A DNA stretch of 52,331 bases from Oscillospiraceae bacterium (GCA_902765595.1 CACXAQ010000006.1:1-52331); one strand, 5' to 3'; shown: positions 38,302-46,691, counted from the first letter of the stretch. Notes: generated from the letters alone by a model not told the origin. Numbers and translations: made by a program.

Positions 38302-39509
38302 TTCTCTACGCCCTCACTTTCTTCCGTAGTTTTTTTTGCCGTGTCGGGCAGGAGCCCGGCGCCGTCCTCCGCGTTGCCTGTGACGGCGGCCGGGACCGGC
38401 GCCGCCTTGCTCTCTTCGTTCACGTTGGACTTATCGGTGCGGATGTACTTGGAGATGATCGTCTTGGTCAGCAGCGCGAACGCGCTCAGGTAGATGATGA
38501 CCGCGATGATGATGTCGATCATTTCCTTGGCGTAGACGGGCTGCAGGGACTCGCCGCCCACCTGGATGTAGGAAATGAACAGGGCGCTGAAGATCGAGCC
38601 GATGGGGTTGGAGGTGGCAAGCAGGGCAACGGAGATGCCGTTGAAGCCCATGGGCAGCAGCACTTTCTGGATGGTGTACTCAGCGGTGCCGGACAGGTAG
38701 TAGAGACCGCCGCCCAGACCGGCCATGGCGCCGGAGATCATCATGGACAGCACGATGTTCCGCTTGGCGTTGATGCCGGCGTAGATGCTGGCGTTCTTGT
38801 TGTAGCCGCAGGCCTTCAGCTCATAGCCGAAGGTGGTGCGGTTCAGGACCACCCACAGCAGGATCGCAATGGCGATGGCGATGAAAATGCTGATGTTCAT
38901 GTAGTTGGAGTTAAAGAGCTTGTCCAGCCCGGCCTTGGGGATGATGGCGTTGGGGTTTGCGTAGGAGAGGGCGGCCGTGCGGTCCTTGATGGGGCTGGAG
39001 ACCCAGGCGATGGGCAGCATCACCAGCTTGCCGTCGGCGTTCTTCAGGTTCATGCACAGGAGGTTCACCGCCATCATGCCGATCCAGTTGAACATGATGG
39101 AGGTTATGACCTCGTTGACGTTGAATAAAGCCTTGAACAGGCCGGGGAAGAAGCCCCAGATGGCGCCGGCCACAAAGGAAGCCAGCAGGCAGACCCACCA
39201 GGGGAGCTGGAAAACGATGGCGCAAAGCAGCGCGCAGAAGGCGCCGACCGTGTACTGGCCGGAAGCGCCGATGTTGAACAGGCCCGTCTTGAAGGCGAAG
39301 GCTACCGCGAGACCGGTCATAATGAGCGGGGCCGCCTGGTACAGGACCTTGGCCAGCTTGGGCAGGTTGGAAACGCCCGCCGTCAGCAGCTCGCCGAACT
39401 TGGGAAAGGCCTGAGAGGAGTTGACCAGGATCAAAAGCAGCAGGCCGAACAGCAGGCCGACGAGGATGGAAATGACGGAAGCGAGAACGCTGATGATTCC
39501 TTTTTTCAT
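38298..39509 (-). CDS. nupP: nucleoside ABC transporter permease (NupP-like)
   Basis: The 403-residue partner permease has about nine hydrophobic segments, with FKTGLFNIGASGQYTVGAF as the family motif, and a charged Ala/Pro/Glu-rich C-terminal tail longer than in the other permease. 4-base overlaps join it to the ATPase upstream and to the second permease downstream. Confidence 0.88.
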   Translation of the reverse strand: MKKGIISVLASVISILVGLLFGLLLLILVNSSQAFPKFGELLTAGVSNLPKLAKVLYQAAPLIMTGLAVAFAFKTGLFNIGASGQYTVGAFCALLCAIVFQLPWWVCLLASFVAGAIWGFFPGLFKALFNVNEVITSIMFNWIGMMAVNLLCMNLKNADGKLVMLPIAWVSSPIKDRTAALSYANPNAIIPKAGLDKLFNSNYMNISIFIAIAIAILLWVVLNRTTFGYELKACGYNKNASIYAGINAKRNIVLSMMISGAMAGLGGGLYYLSGTAEYTIQKVLLPMGFNGISVALLATSNPIGSIFSALFISYIQVGGESLQPVYAKEMIDIIIAVIIYLSAFALLTKTIISKYIRTDKSNVNEESKAAPVPAAVTGNAEDGAGLLPDTAKKTTEESEGVEK

Positions 39510-41080
39510 GCTTCATTGCCCTCCTTTTCCGGAACCTGGGTGCCTACGCCTACCTCACGGTACATATTCTTGGCGCCGGCCATATACAGGCCAAGCTCCT
39601 CCACCGTGACGTGCTTGGGATCGAATTCGCCCACGATCTCGCCCTCATACATGACGAGGATGCGATCGGGCACGCTCATGACTTCCTCCAGCTCCAGGGA
39701 GACCAGCAGTACCGCCTTGCCGGCGTCGCGCTGGGCTACCAGCTGCTTGTGGACGTTCTCGATGGCGCCCACATCCAGACCGCGGGTGGGCTGCACCGCC
39801 ACCAGCAGCTCGGGATTCTTATCGATCTCGCGGGCGATGATGGCCTTCTGCTGGTTGCCGCCGGACATGGCCCGCGCCGCGGTGATGGGCCCCTGGCCGG
39901 AGCGGATGTCGTACTGCTGAATCAGCTTTTCGGCGTATTTGCGGACCTCCTGGCTGCGGATGAAGCCGGACTTCTGGAACTCCGGCTGCCAGTAACGCTG
40001 CAGGACAAGGTTCTCCTCCAGGGAGAAGTCCAGCACCAGGCCGTGTTTATGACGGTCCTCGGGAATGTGGCTCATGCCCAGTTTGGAGCGATCGCGGATT
40101 TTGGCCTTGGTGATGTCATGGCCGCAGAGGCTGATGGAGCCGGCGGACATCTTGTCAAGACCCGTCAGGGCATACACGAACTGGGTCTGGCCATTGCCCT
40201 CGATGCCTGCGAGACACACGATCTCGCCGGCGCGGACCTGGAAGCTCACGTCCTTGACGGCGTTGTTGGAGTGGAGCTTGGAGGGGACGGTGACGCCCTT
40301 CACGTCCAGCACCACGTCGCCCAGGTTCTGGGCGCCCTTTTCCACTTCCAGCTGTACGGTGCGGCCCACCATCATGCGGGAGAGTTCTTCCTTGGTGGTG
40401 TTCTTGATCTCTACGGTGCCGATGCACTTGCCCTTGCGCAGGACGGTGCAGCGGTCTGCCACGGCCATGATCTCGTTGAGCTTATGCGTGATAAACAGGA
40501 TGGATTTGCCTTCCTTGGTGAAGTTGCGCATGATCTCCATCAGCTCATCGATCTCCTGAGGGGTAAGGACTGCAGTGGGCTCGTCGAAGATCAGGATATC
40601 GTTGTCGCGGTACAGCATCTTCAGGATCTCGACCCTCTGCTGCATACCAACGGAAATGTCTTCGATTTTTGCGTCCGGGTCCACCTGAAGGCCGTATTTC
40701 TCGGAAAGGGCGACGACCTTTTTCCGGGCTTCTGCCTTCTGGAGGAAACCCATTTTGTTCGGCTCTGCGCCGAGGATGATATTGTCCAGCACGGAGAAAA
40801 TCTCCACCAGCTTGAAGTGCTGGTGCACCATGCCGATGTGCAATGCGTTGGCGTCGTTCGGGTTGTTGATCTGAACGACCTGGCCGTCTTTTTTGATGGT
40901 GCCCTGCTCCGCCTGGTACAGGCCGAACAGAACGCTCATCAGCGTGGATTTACCGGCTCCGTTTTCCCCCAACAGAGCGTGGACCTCTCCGCGCTTGAGC
41001 TGCAGCGTGATGTTGTCGTTTGCCTTGATACCGGGGAACTCTTTTGTGATGTTTAACATCTCAATTACGTATTCGCTCAT
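39506..41080 (-). CDS. nupO: nucleoside ABC transporter ATPase, two ABC domains (NupO-like)
   Basis: The 524-residue tandem ATPase resembles sugar/nucleoside importer ATPases. The first domain has an intact Walker A GENGAGKSTLM and a signature ISVGMQQRVE followed by LIFDEPTAVL. The second is degenerate: GIEGNGQTQFVYAL lacks the GK(S/T), its signature is MSGGNQQKA, and the Walker B Glu is replaced (VAVQPTRGLD). One active and one degenerate site is normal in this family. Confidence 0.93.
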   Translation of the reverse strand: MSEYVIEMLNITKEFPGIKANDNITLQLKRGEVHALLGENGAGKSTLMSVLFGLYQAEQGTIKKDGQVVQINNPNDANALHIGMVHQHFKLVEIFSVLDNIILGAEPNKMGFLQKAEARKKVVALSEKYGLQVDPDAKIEDISVGMQQRVEILKMLYRDNDILIFDEPTAVLTPQEIDELMEIMRNFTKEGKSILFITHKLNEIMAVADRCTVLRKGKCIGTVEIKNTTKEELSRMMVGRTVQLEVEKGAQNLGDVVLDVKGVTVPSKLHSNNAVKDVSFQVRAGEIVCLAGIEGNGQTQFVYALTGLDKMSAGSISLCGHDITKAKIRDRSKLGMSHIPEDRHKHGLVLDFSLEENLVLQRYWQPEFQKSGFIRSQEVRKYAEKLIQQYDIRSGQGPITAARAMSGGNQQKAIIAREIDKNPELLVAVQPTRGLDVGAIENVHKQLVAQRDAGKAVLLVSLELEEVMSVPDRILVMYEGEIVGEFDPKHVTVEELGLYMAGAKNMYREVGVGTQVPEKEGNEA

Positions 41081-41119
41081 GCCACGCCCCCTGATAAAAT
41101 GAAGATAAAATGTTCGAAA

Positions 41120-41146
41120 AAGGGCTGGGCTTTAGGCCCAGCCCTT
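41120..41146 (-). terminator. partial terminator between the BMP lipoprotein and ATPase genes
   Basis: AAGGGCTGGGC/GCCCAGCCCTT, 5-base loop, then TTTTTC on the minus strand. It sits between the first and second genes of the operon and would make the binding protein more abundant than the transporter. Confidence 0.85.
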
Positions 41147-41176
41147 CAAGCACATAGTGAACTTGCCAGGTATGGA

Positions 41177-42361
41177 TTAGGCGTTGTAGTCAACCGCGAT
41201 CGAGACGGTGGGCTCAACAGTGGTGTCGTTGGAGATGGTGATCTCGCCGTTCTTGACCTGCTCGAACAGAGCGGTGTACTCATCAACGGTGAAGGTGTTC
41301 AGTCTCCAGGAACCCTCGGCGGTGGGCAGGCCAACGCAGTCGTCAGCAACACCCAGAACGGCGGTCTGGCCGGCATAAGCCTCGGACCACTTGCCGTTGT
41401 TGTTCCACAGATCCTCGAGAGCCAGGACGACGGAGTTGCTCAGGCCCTTCATGGCGGAGGTGACGATGCACTCGGACTCGGCGCTCTGGTCGACGTCGAC
41501 GCCGATGACCTTGCCGTCAGCAGCGGTAGCAGCAGCAACAGCGCTCAGGTAGATGCCGCCGCCGCAGGCGAAGACGATCTCAGTGCCGTCGGTGAACCAG
41601 CCGGCCATCTTGATCTGGATGTCGTCGGTGGGAGCGAAGCCGCCGCAGTACCAGTACTTCACGGAAACTTCCTCAGCAATGCCCATCTCTTCGGCAGCAG
41701 CGTTGGCGCCCTGCACGAAGCCGTAGCCGTAGCGAACGACAGCGGGAACAGCCATGCCGCCCAGGAAGCCCAGGTTCTTGTAGCCGTCCTTCACAGCAGC
41801 GTAACCAGCGAAGAAGCCGGCCTGCTCTTCCTGATAAAGGATGTTGTGGGTGTTGGCAGCGGTCTCGTAGGTGGCGTAGTCAGCGGAGTGGGGCTCGCCG
41901 TCCAGCAGAAGGAACATCACGTCGGGGTTGTCGTTCTGCACGGTGAAGATGGCATCCTCGAACAGGTAGCCGGGGCAGACAACGACGTTGGCACCGTTCT
42001 TGATGGCGGTGTTGATGGTCTCAACACGGGCCTCGGTGGAGTCCTCGGAGGGACGGTAGTAGTCGTAGCCTTCACCCTGCTTCAGGCCCTTGGCCTCGCA
42101 GAAAGCAACAACGCCTTCCCAGGCGCCCTGGTTGAAGGACTTGTCGTCGATGTTGCCGACGTCGGTCACCAGAGCGACGTTCATGGCAGCCTCGGTGGTC
42201 TCCTCAGCGGGAGCAGCTTCCTCAGCGGGAGTGGTCTCTTCGGTGGTCTCTTCGGCGGGGGTGGTGTCCTCGGCCTTGGGCTCTTCGGTCTTGGCTTCGC
42301 CGCAGGCGGCCAGAGCGAAGATCATGCACAGAGCCAGAAGCAGCGCAAGAATCTTTTTCAT
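41177..42361 (-). CDS. nupN: BMP-family nucleoside-binding lipoprotein
   Basis: The 394-residue substrate-binding protein has the lipobox LAAC (Cys near residue 20), a Glu/Thr/Pro-rich linker (~23-58) and the BMP domain from ALVTDVGNIDDKSFNQGAWEG. Related proteins bind purine and pyrimidine nucleosides (PnrA, NupN). ATG 42361 follows GGAGGAAAAAAG. It leads the operon with its own promoter. Confidence 0.93.
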   Translation of the reverse strand: MKKILALLLALCMIFALAACGEAKTEEPKAEDTTPAEETTEETTPAEEAAPAEETTEAAMNVALVTDVGNIDDKSFNQGAWEGVVAFCEAKGLKQGEGYDYYRPSEDSTEARVETINTAIKNGANVVVCPGYLFEDAIFTVQNDNPDVMFLLLDGEPHSADYATYETAANTHNILYQEEQAGFFAGYAAVKDGYKNLGFLGGMAVPAVVRYGYGFVQGANAAAEEMGIAEEVSVKYWYCGGFAPTDDIQIKMAGWFTDGTEIVFACGGGIYLSAVAAATAADGKVIGVDVDQSAESECIVTSAMKGLSNSVVLALEDLWNNNGKWSEAYAGQTAVLGVADDCVGLPTAEGSWRLNTFTVDEYTALFEQVKNGEITISNDTTVEPTVSIAVDYNA

Positions 42362-42427
42362 CTTTTTTCCTCCATAAAAAATTTTTGGACAGATTCATCC
42401 GGCACAGCTTTCGCCGCACCTCACGGT

Positions 42428-42457
42428 ATTATAGCATGACCGCATGGGGTAAATCAA
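42428..42457 (-). promoter_or_regulatory. promoter of the BMP nucleoside transporter operon
   Basis: TTGATT (42452-42457), 18 bases, TATAAT (42428-42433). The leader is only about 60 bases, too short for a purine riboswitch. Confidence 0.7.
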
Positions 42458-42581
42458 GGAAAATATTCAACAAAATAAGCAGATTTGACACGGCCCTTTT
42501 CTTGCAGGCCATCCACTTTTTTCCGCTGATTCCGAAAAAAGGGAACAAGGGGGAAAACCCCGCTTTTTTCCTGCCGTATAC

Positions 42582-42612
42582 AAAAAAGAGAAGCCCGGTG
42601 GGCTTCTCTTTT
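42582..42612 (-). terminator. terminator after the deoD relict
   Basis: AAAAGAGAAGCCC, loop GGT, GGGCTTCTCTTTT, then TTTT on the minus strand. It lies about 14 bases beyond the relict stop codon, as expected for a gene's own terminator. Confidence 0.85.
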
Positions 42613-42625
42613 ATAGGACAGGCGG

Positions 42626-42674
42626 CTCAGAGCTCCGCCATCTTCACCGCCGTATCCAGGGCAATCTCCATCTC
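42626..42674 (-). pseudogene. relict 3' end of a second deoD
   Basis: This reads in phase as MEIALDTAVKMAEL and stop, the same as the end of the intact deoD. The three differing bases (ATT/ATC, GCC/GCT, GCG/GCA) are all silent. No deoD sequence remains upstream of it. Confidence 0.8.
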
Positions 42675-42678
42675 GTCA

Positions 42679-42740
42679 GAAGAACACCATAAGGTCATGC
42701 GTCCTCGCAGGCTCAGACGCATCGACCGATGGTATTCTTC
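42679..42740. repeat. long imperfect hairpin between deoD and its relict
   Basis: GAAGAAcACCAT...ATGCGTC pairs with GACGCAT...ATGGTaTTCTTC across a 12-base centre (arms about 25 bases). No T-run follows; role unknown. Confidence 0.6.
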
Positions 42741-42748
42741 TTCCTCTC

Positions 42749-42781
42749 AAAACCGAAACCGCGTCGCCGGGTTTCGGTTTT
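42749..42781 (-). terminator. deoD terminator
   Basis: AAAACCGAAACC paired with GGTTTCGGTTTT, 9-base loop, 12 bases beyond the deoD stop. Confidence 0.7.
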
Positions 42782-42792
42782 GGAAGGGAGGC

Positions 42793-43530
42793 TCAGAGCT
42801 CCGCCATCTTCACTGCCGTATCCAGAGCGATCTCCATCATTTGCGTAAAGCTGCTCTGGCGCTCTTCGGCGGTCAGGTTGTCCTGGGGCCGGTAGATGTG
42901 GTCGGAGATGGTGCAGATGGCCAGGGCCCGCTTGCCGGCGTAGGCGGCGTTGGCGTAGAGGCCGGCGGCCTCCATCTCCACGGCCAGCACGCCCATGCGC
43001 TTCCACTCGTCGTTCTTGCTGTGGCCCTCGGGGGCATAGAAGGGGTCGGAGGAGAGGATGTTGCCCACATGGGCCTGGATGCCGTGCTCCCTGGAGGCTT
43101 CCACCGCCTTGGAGAGCAGCGTAAAGTCCGCGATGGGGGCGTAGGTGGCAAGCTCGCCCAGGCCGAAGCTCTTGACGTAGCTGGAATTGGTGCAGGCGCC
43201 CTGGGCGATGACGATGTCCCGGAGCTTGATGTCGTCCTGCAGGGCCCCGGCGGAGCCGATGCGGATGATGTTGTCCACGTCGTAGAAGTTGAACAGCTCC
43301 CAGCTGTAGATGCCGATGGACGGAATGCCCATGCCGGAGGCCATGACCGTCACGGGCACGCCCTTCCAGGTGCCGGTGTGGCCCTGGACGCCGCGGACGT
43401 TATTCACAAGGACGGGATCGGTCAGAAAGGTCTCGGCGATGAACTTGGCCCGCAGGGGGTCGCCGGGCATGAGAACGGTCTTGGCGAAGTCTTCCTTCTT
43501 GGCATTGATATGGGGCGTGGGGATCGGCAT
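42793..43530 (-). CDS. deoD: purine nucleoside phosphorylase, DeoD type
   Basis: The 245-residue trimeric/hexameric-type phosphorylase cleaves purine nucleosides with phosphate. Family motifs: TVLMPGDPLRAKFIAETFL (phosphate site), MGIPSIGIYSWELF, RIGSAGALQ, and VEMEAAGLYANAA with the nucleoside-binding Glu. ATG 43530 follows AAGGAGGAATTG. It has its own promoter back-to-back with that of udk. The nucleosides imported by the adjacent Nup transporter are plausible substrates. Confidence 0.97.
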   Translation of the reverse strand: MPIPTPHINAKKEDFAKTVLMPGDPLRAKFIAETFLTDPVLVNNVRGVQGHTGTWKGVPVTVMASGMGIPSIGIYSWELFNFYDVDNIIRIGSAGALQDDIKLRDIVIAQGACTNSSYVKSFGLGELATYAPIADFTLLSKAVEASREHGIQAHVGNILSSDPFYAPEGHSKNDEWKRMGVLAVEMEAAGLYANAAYAGKRALAICTISDHIYRPQDNLTAEERQSSFTQMMEIALDTAVKMAEL

Positions 43531-43579
43531 AATCAATTCCTCCTTAATCGTAGTTTTTGCGGTCTTTCTGTTTGCCCTC

Positions 43580-43608
43580 AGTATATAAAAGAAAAAGTAA
43601 AAAGTCAA
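43580..43608 (-). promoter_or_regulatory. deoD promoter
   Basis: TTGACT (43603-43608), 17 bases, TATACT (43580-43585). Confidence 0.8.
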
Positions 43609-43609
43609 A

Positions 43610-43638
43610 TTGAAACAGGGCGCGAACTATGATATGAT
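43610..43638 (+). promoter_or_regulatory. udk promoter
   Basis: TTGAAA (43610-43615), 17 bases, TATGAT (43633-43638). Its -35 is one base away from that of deoD, facing the opposite way. Confidence 0.7.
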
Positions 43639-43690
43639 AAGCGGGAAACAGGCGAACGACGCCGAAACAGCACGCGACGGAGGACGAGCT

Positions 43691-44308
43691 ATGCAGGACA
43701 TCATGGTAATCGGGATCGCCGGCGGCACCGGCAGCGGCAAAACCACCATCACCCGCAGACTGATCCAGGCCTTTGGCGAGGACGTGTCCGTGGTCCACCA
43801 CGACAACTACTACAAGGCCCATCACGACATGCCCTATGAGGAGCGGGCCAAGCTGAACTACGACCACCCCAACGCCTTCGACACGGACCTGATGCTGGAG
43901 CATATCCGCCAGCTCAAGCAGGGCAAGAGCATCCTGTGCCCGGTCTATGACTATTCCATCCACGACCGGACGGACAAGACCGTTCTCATCCGCCCCACCC
44001 GGGTCATCATCGTGGAGGGCATCCTGATCTACGAGAGCCTGGAGCTATGCAGGGAGATGGACATCAAGATCTATGTGGACACCGACGCGGACGTGCGCAT
44101 CCTGCGCCGCATCGTGCGGGACGTGCGGGATCGGGGACGCAGCCTGGACAGCGTCATCGATCAGTATCTCAACACCGTCAAGCCCATGCACGAGCAGTTT
44201 GTGGAGCCCTCCAAGCGCCGGGCCGACGTGATCATCCCCCAGGGCGGCCACAACCAGGTGGCCCTGGAAATGGTCATCGAGCGGGTGCGGGCCCATCTGG
44301 CGAAGTAG
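43691..44308 (+). CDS. udk: uridine kinase
   Basis: The 205-residue enzyme phosphorylates uridine and cytidine for salvage. P-loop GGTGSGKTTITRRL (~9-22), the HHDNYYKAHHDMPYEERAKLNYDHPNAFD substrate region (quoted in parts: HHDNYYK, NYDHPNAFD) and IIVEGILIY are standard. ATG 43691 follows GGAGGACG. tdk and a CAT-like gene follow on the same strand after a terminator-like hairpin. Confidence 0.96.
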   Translation: MQDIMVIGIAGGTGSGKTTITRRLIQAFGEDVSVVHHDNYYKAHHDMPYEERAKLNYDHPNAFDTDLMLEHIRQLKQGKSILCPVYDYSIHDRTDKTVLIRPTRVIIVEGILIYESLELCREMDIKIYVDTDADVRILRRIVRDVRDRGRSLDSVIDQYLNTVKPMHEQFVEPSKRRADVIIPQGGHNQVALEMVIERVRAHLAK

Positions 44309-44358
44309 TCTTTAGGCTTTCGTTTTCAGGAGACGGGAGACGCGCAGACGTTTCCCGC

Positions 44359-44384
44359 AGGGGCCGCCTTCGGCGGCCCGCTTT
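44359..44384 (+). terminator. hairpin between udk and tdk
   Basis: GGGCCGCC, TTC, GGCGGCCC followed by GCTTTTAC. The T-run is weak, so partial read-through into tdk is likely. Confidence 0.6.
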
Positions 44385-44405
44385 TACAGGAAGGAATACG
44401 TTATT

Positions 44406-44993
44406 ATGGCCAAGCTTTATTTCAAATACGGCGCGATGGGCTCCTCCAAGTCCGCCCAGGCGCTGATCACCAAGTTCAATTACGAGGAGCTGGGCATGTC
44501 CGTCTGGCTCATCAAGCCCAGCATCGACACCCGGGACGGGGCGGACGTGATCCGCAGCCGCATCGGCCTGGAGGCCAAGGCCCAGGTCATCACCCCCGAG
44601 CAGGACGTGACCGAGGCCTACCGGGCGGCGGGCAGGCATGACGTCATCATCGCCGATGAGGCCCAGTTCTTTACCCCCCAGCAGATCGACCAGCTCCGCG
44701 CCCTGGTGGACGAGGAGAACCTGCCGGTGCTGTGCTTCGGCCTGCGGACGGACTTCTTGACCCACTTTTTCCCCGGCGCCCGTCGGCTCATGGAGCTGGC
44801 GGACTCCCTCACGGAGATCAAGACCGTCTGCGCCTGCGGCCGCAAGGCCACCGTCAACGCCCGCATCGACGCGTCCGGCCGGGTCATCACCCATGGCGAC
44901 CAGGTCATGCTGGGCGGCAACGACAGCTACGTGGCCATGTGCCACCAGTGCTGGAAGCGGAAGATCCGGGAGCAGCAGGATGCAGACCGTTGA
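44406..44993 (+). CDS. tdk: thymidine kinase (type II)
   Basis: The 195-residue enzyme phosphorylates thymidine. The P-loop reads YGAMGSSKSAQAL, with Ser where the consensus GKT/GKS has Gly. The lasso domain retains four zinc-binding cysteines (CACG and CHQC) and the active-site Glu lies in IIADEAQFF. An AGGAAGG site precedes ATG 44406. Its last codons overlap the start of the CAT-like gene. Confidence 0.93.
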   Translation: MAKLYFKYGAMGSSKSAQALITKFNYEELGMSVWLIKPSIDTRDGADVIRSRIGLEAKAQVITPEQDVTEAYRAAGRHDVIIADEAQFFTPQQIDQLRALVDEENLPVLCFGLRTDFLTHFFPGARRLMELADSLTEIKTVCACGRKATVNARIDASGRVITHGDQVMLGGNDSYVAMCHQCWKRKIREQQDADR

Positions 44994-45600
44994 CCTGGCC
45001 TCCTGGCCCCGGCGGGAGCTCTTCGAGTTCTTCTCCGGCATCTCCAATCCTTTCTACTCCGTCGCCTTCCGCCTGGACGTGACGGAGCTGTACCGCTATA
45101 CCAGGGAGCGGGGCCTGTCCTTTTACCACAGCCTGATCTGGCTGTGCACCCGGGCGCTGGCACGGGTGGACGCCTTCTCCTACGCGGTCAAAGACGGACG
45201 GGTAGTGCGCCTGGAGAGCCGCCGCCCCAGCTTCACCCACCTGAAAGAGGGCAGCGAGGCCTTTCAGATCGTCACCATGCCCTGCGAGGGCGAGCTTGAG
45301 GCGTTCTGCGCCGCGGCAAAGGAAAAATGCGAGCGGCAGGACTATTTCATCGACTACGCCGGCGAGGGGATCGACATGATCTTCTTCTCCTGCCTGCCCT
45401 GGCTGGACGTGACCGCCCTTACCAACGAGCGGGACCTGGACGTGGACGACGCCATCCCCCGCATCGCCTGGGGCAAGTTCGTGGAGGAAAACGGCCGCAA
45501 GACCCTGGGCCTCTCCGTCGAGGTGAACCACCGCTTCATCGACGGGCTCCACATCGGGCAATTCGCCCGGGAGCTGGAGCGGATGATGGCGGAGCTGTGA
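44980..45600 (+). CDS. CatA-like O-acyltransferase (chloramphenicol acetyltransferase family)
   Basis: The 206-residue protein has the CAT fold length and the catalytic motif at the C-terminus, VNHRFIDGLHIGQFA, in place of HHAVCDGYH. The catalytic His and the Asp four residues later are kept, but the first His of HH is Asn. YHSLIWLCTRAL and DMIFFSCLPWLDVT also fit the family. Many relatives do not act on chloramphenicol, so resistance should not be assumed. Its start overlaps tdk by 14 bases. Confidence 0.85.
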   Translation: MQTVDLASWPRRELFEFFSGISNPFYSVAFRLDVTELYRYTRERGLSFYHSLIWLCTRALARVDAFSYAVKDGRVVRLESRRPSFTHLKEGSEAFQIVTMPCEGELEAFCAAAKEKCERQDYFIDYAGEGIDMIFFSCLPWLDVTALTNERDLDVDDAIPRIAWGKFVEENGRKTLGLSVEVNHRFIDGLHIGQFARELERMMAEL

Positions 45601-45613
45601 ACTCCATATAAGT

Positions 45614-45657
45614 GCAAAGGGCAAGGACGCGGGGAAAACCGCGTCCTTGCCCTTTGC
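45614..45657. terminator. long perfect hairpin after the CAT-like gene
   Basis: A perfect 19-bp stem beginning GCAAAGGGCAAGGACGCGG with a GGAAAA loop. No T-run follows, so it is a terminator candidate or RNA-stabilising structure. Confidence 0.6.
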
Positions 45658-45740
45658 AGAGGCAAGCCGCCGGGTTAAGAATAATTAAGAGACAGACAGG
45701 GTGGCTTCTGTGGTATACTCTTGCCGGAAGGAGCGAGCGT

Positions 45741-46691
45741 ATGAAGCGTTTTTCGATAAAGCTGATCGCCTGCCTGGCCGCCCTGTCGCTGGCGGCCTGC
45801 GGGCAGGCCGGCGAGGCGGCCCCTCCGGCGGAGGAAGGGCCCGGAGAGACCCCGGCGGTTATCCTCCCGGAGGAGACGCCGGAGCCGACGCCGGACCCGG
45901 CCCCGGAGCTGTCCGCGCCCGAACCCTACAAGCCGGAGGACAGCGAGCTCGTCTGCGTGACGGACTATCTCCCCGATCTGTTCGTGGAGCTGCGATATGC
46001 CACAGATGACAATTTCACGGGACAGGCGATCTATGATTTTTCCGACGCGTGGCTGCGCTACGGCACGGTCAAAAAACTGCAGACAGCCCGGGGCATTTTG
46101 GAGGAAAGCGGCTACAGCATGAAGATCTGGGACGCCTACCGGCCCGCCGCGGCGCAGTTTTCTCTCTGGGAGGCCATGCCGGACGCAAGATTTGTGGCGA
46201 ACCCGGAATTCGGCTACTCCACCCATTCCAGCGGCGGCACGGTGGACCTGACCGTGGTGAGCCGGGACGGATCGCCCCTGGAGCTTCCCTCCGATTTTGA
46301 CGAGTTCTCCCTGCGGGCGGACCGGGACTACCGGGATGTTTCCGAGACGGCGGCGCGGAACGCACAGATCCTGGAGCAGGCGATGCAGGCGGCGGGCTTT
46401 GTGCCCTATGCCGGGGAGTGGTGGCATTTTGCGGACGCGGACGCCTATCCCTACGAGGATCTGGAGCAGCTGCGCTTCCCGCTGGATCGGCAGGCCGTAT
46501 TCGAACCGCTGTGTGAGGAATACATCTCTCTTCGCGCGGCCCCGGCGCATGATGCCGAGGTCCTGGCCCGGATCCCCCGGGGCAGCGTGTTTTGCGTGGC
46601 CGGCTGGGCAGGAGACTTTGCCCGGATCCCGTTTCAGGGACAGTGGGGCTATGTGGCGGCGGATTACATCCAACTGAAAAACGGAGACTGA
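45741..46691 (+). CDS. VanX-like D-Ala-D-Ala dipeptidase lipoprotein with SH3 domain
   Basis: The 316-residue exported lipoprotein (lipobox LAAC, Cys near 20) has a Pro/Glu-rich linker (~22-70), an M15D VanX/DdpX-type peptidase domain and a C-terminal SH3b-like domain (~255-313; SLRAAP, GQWGYVAADYI). Zinc ligands fit: THSSGGTVDLTV (His, Asp) and EWWHF (His), with Arg in AYRPAAAQ. VanX is usually a bare cytoplasmic domain, so the lipid anchor and wall-binding domain point to peptidoglycan turnover rather than vancomycin resistance. Start: GGAGCGAG before ATG 45741. Confidence 0.83.
   Translation: MKRFSIKLIACLAALSLAACGQAGEAAPPAEEGPGETPAVILPEETPEPTPDPAPELSAPEPYKPEDSELVCVTDYLPDLFVELRYATDDNFTGQAIYDFSDAWLRYGTVKKLQTARGILEESGYSMKIWDAYRPAAAQFSLWEAMPDARFVANPEFGYSTHSSGGTVDLTVVSRDGSPLELPSDFDEFSLRADRDYRDVSETAARNAQILEQAMQAAGFVPYAGEWWHFADADAYPYEDLEQLRFPLDRQAVFEPLCEEYISLRAAPAHDAEVLARIPRGSVFCVAGWAGDFARIPFQGQWGYVAADYIQLKNGD

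Noticed and set aside
42362-42427. Purine riboswitch before the nucleoside transporter operon
   Set aside because: The transcript leader is about 65 bases and lacks the conserved three-way-junction loops.
44980-45600. Chloramphenicol resistance gene
   Set aside because: The CAT-like protein has a non-standard motif (NH for HH) and sits in a salvage operon; the family includes many non-resistance acyltransferases.
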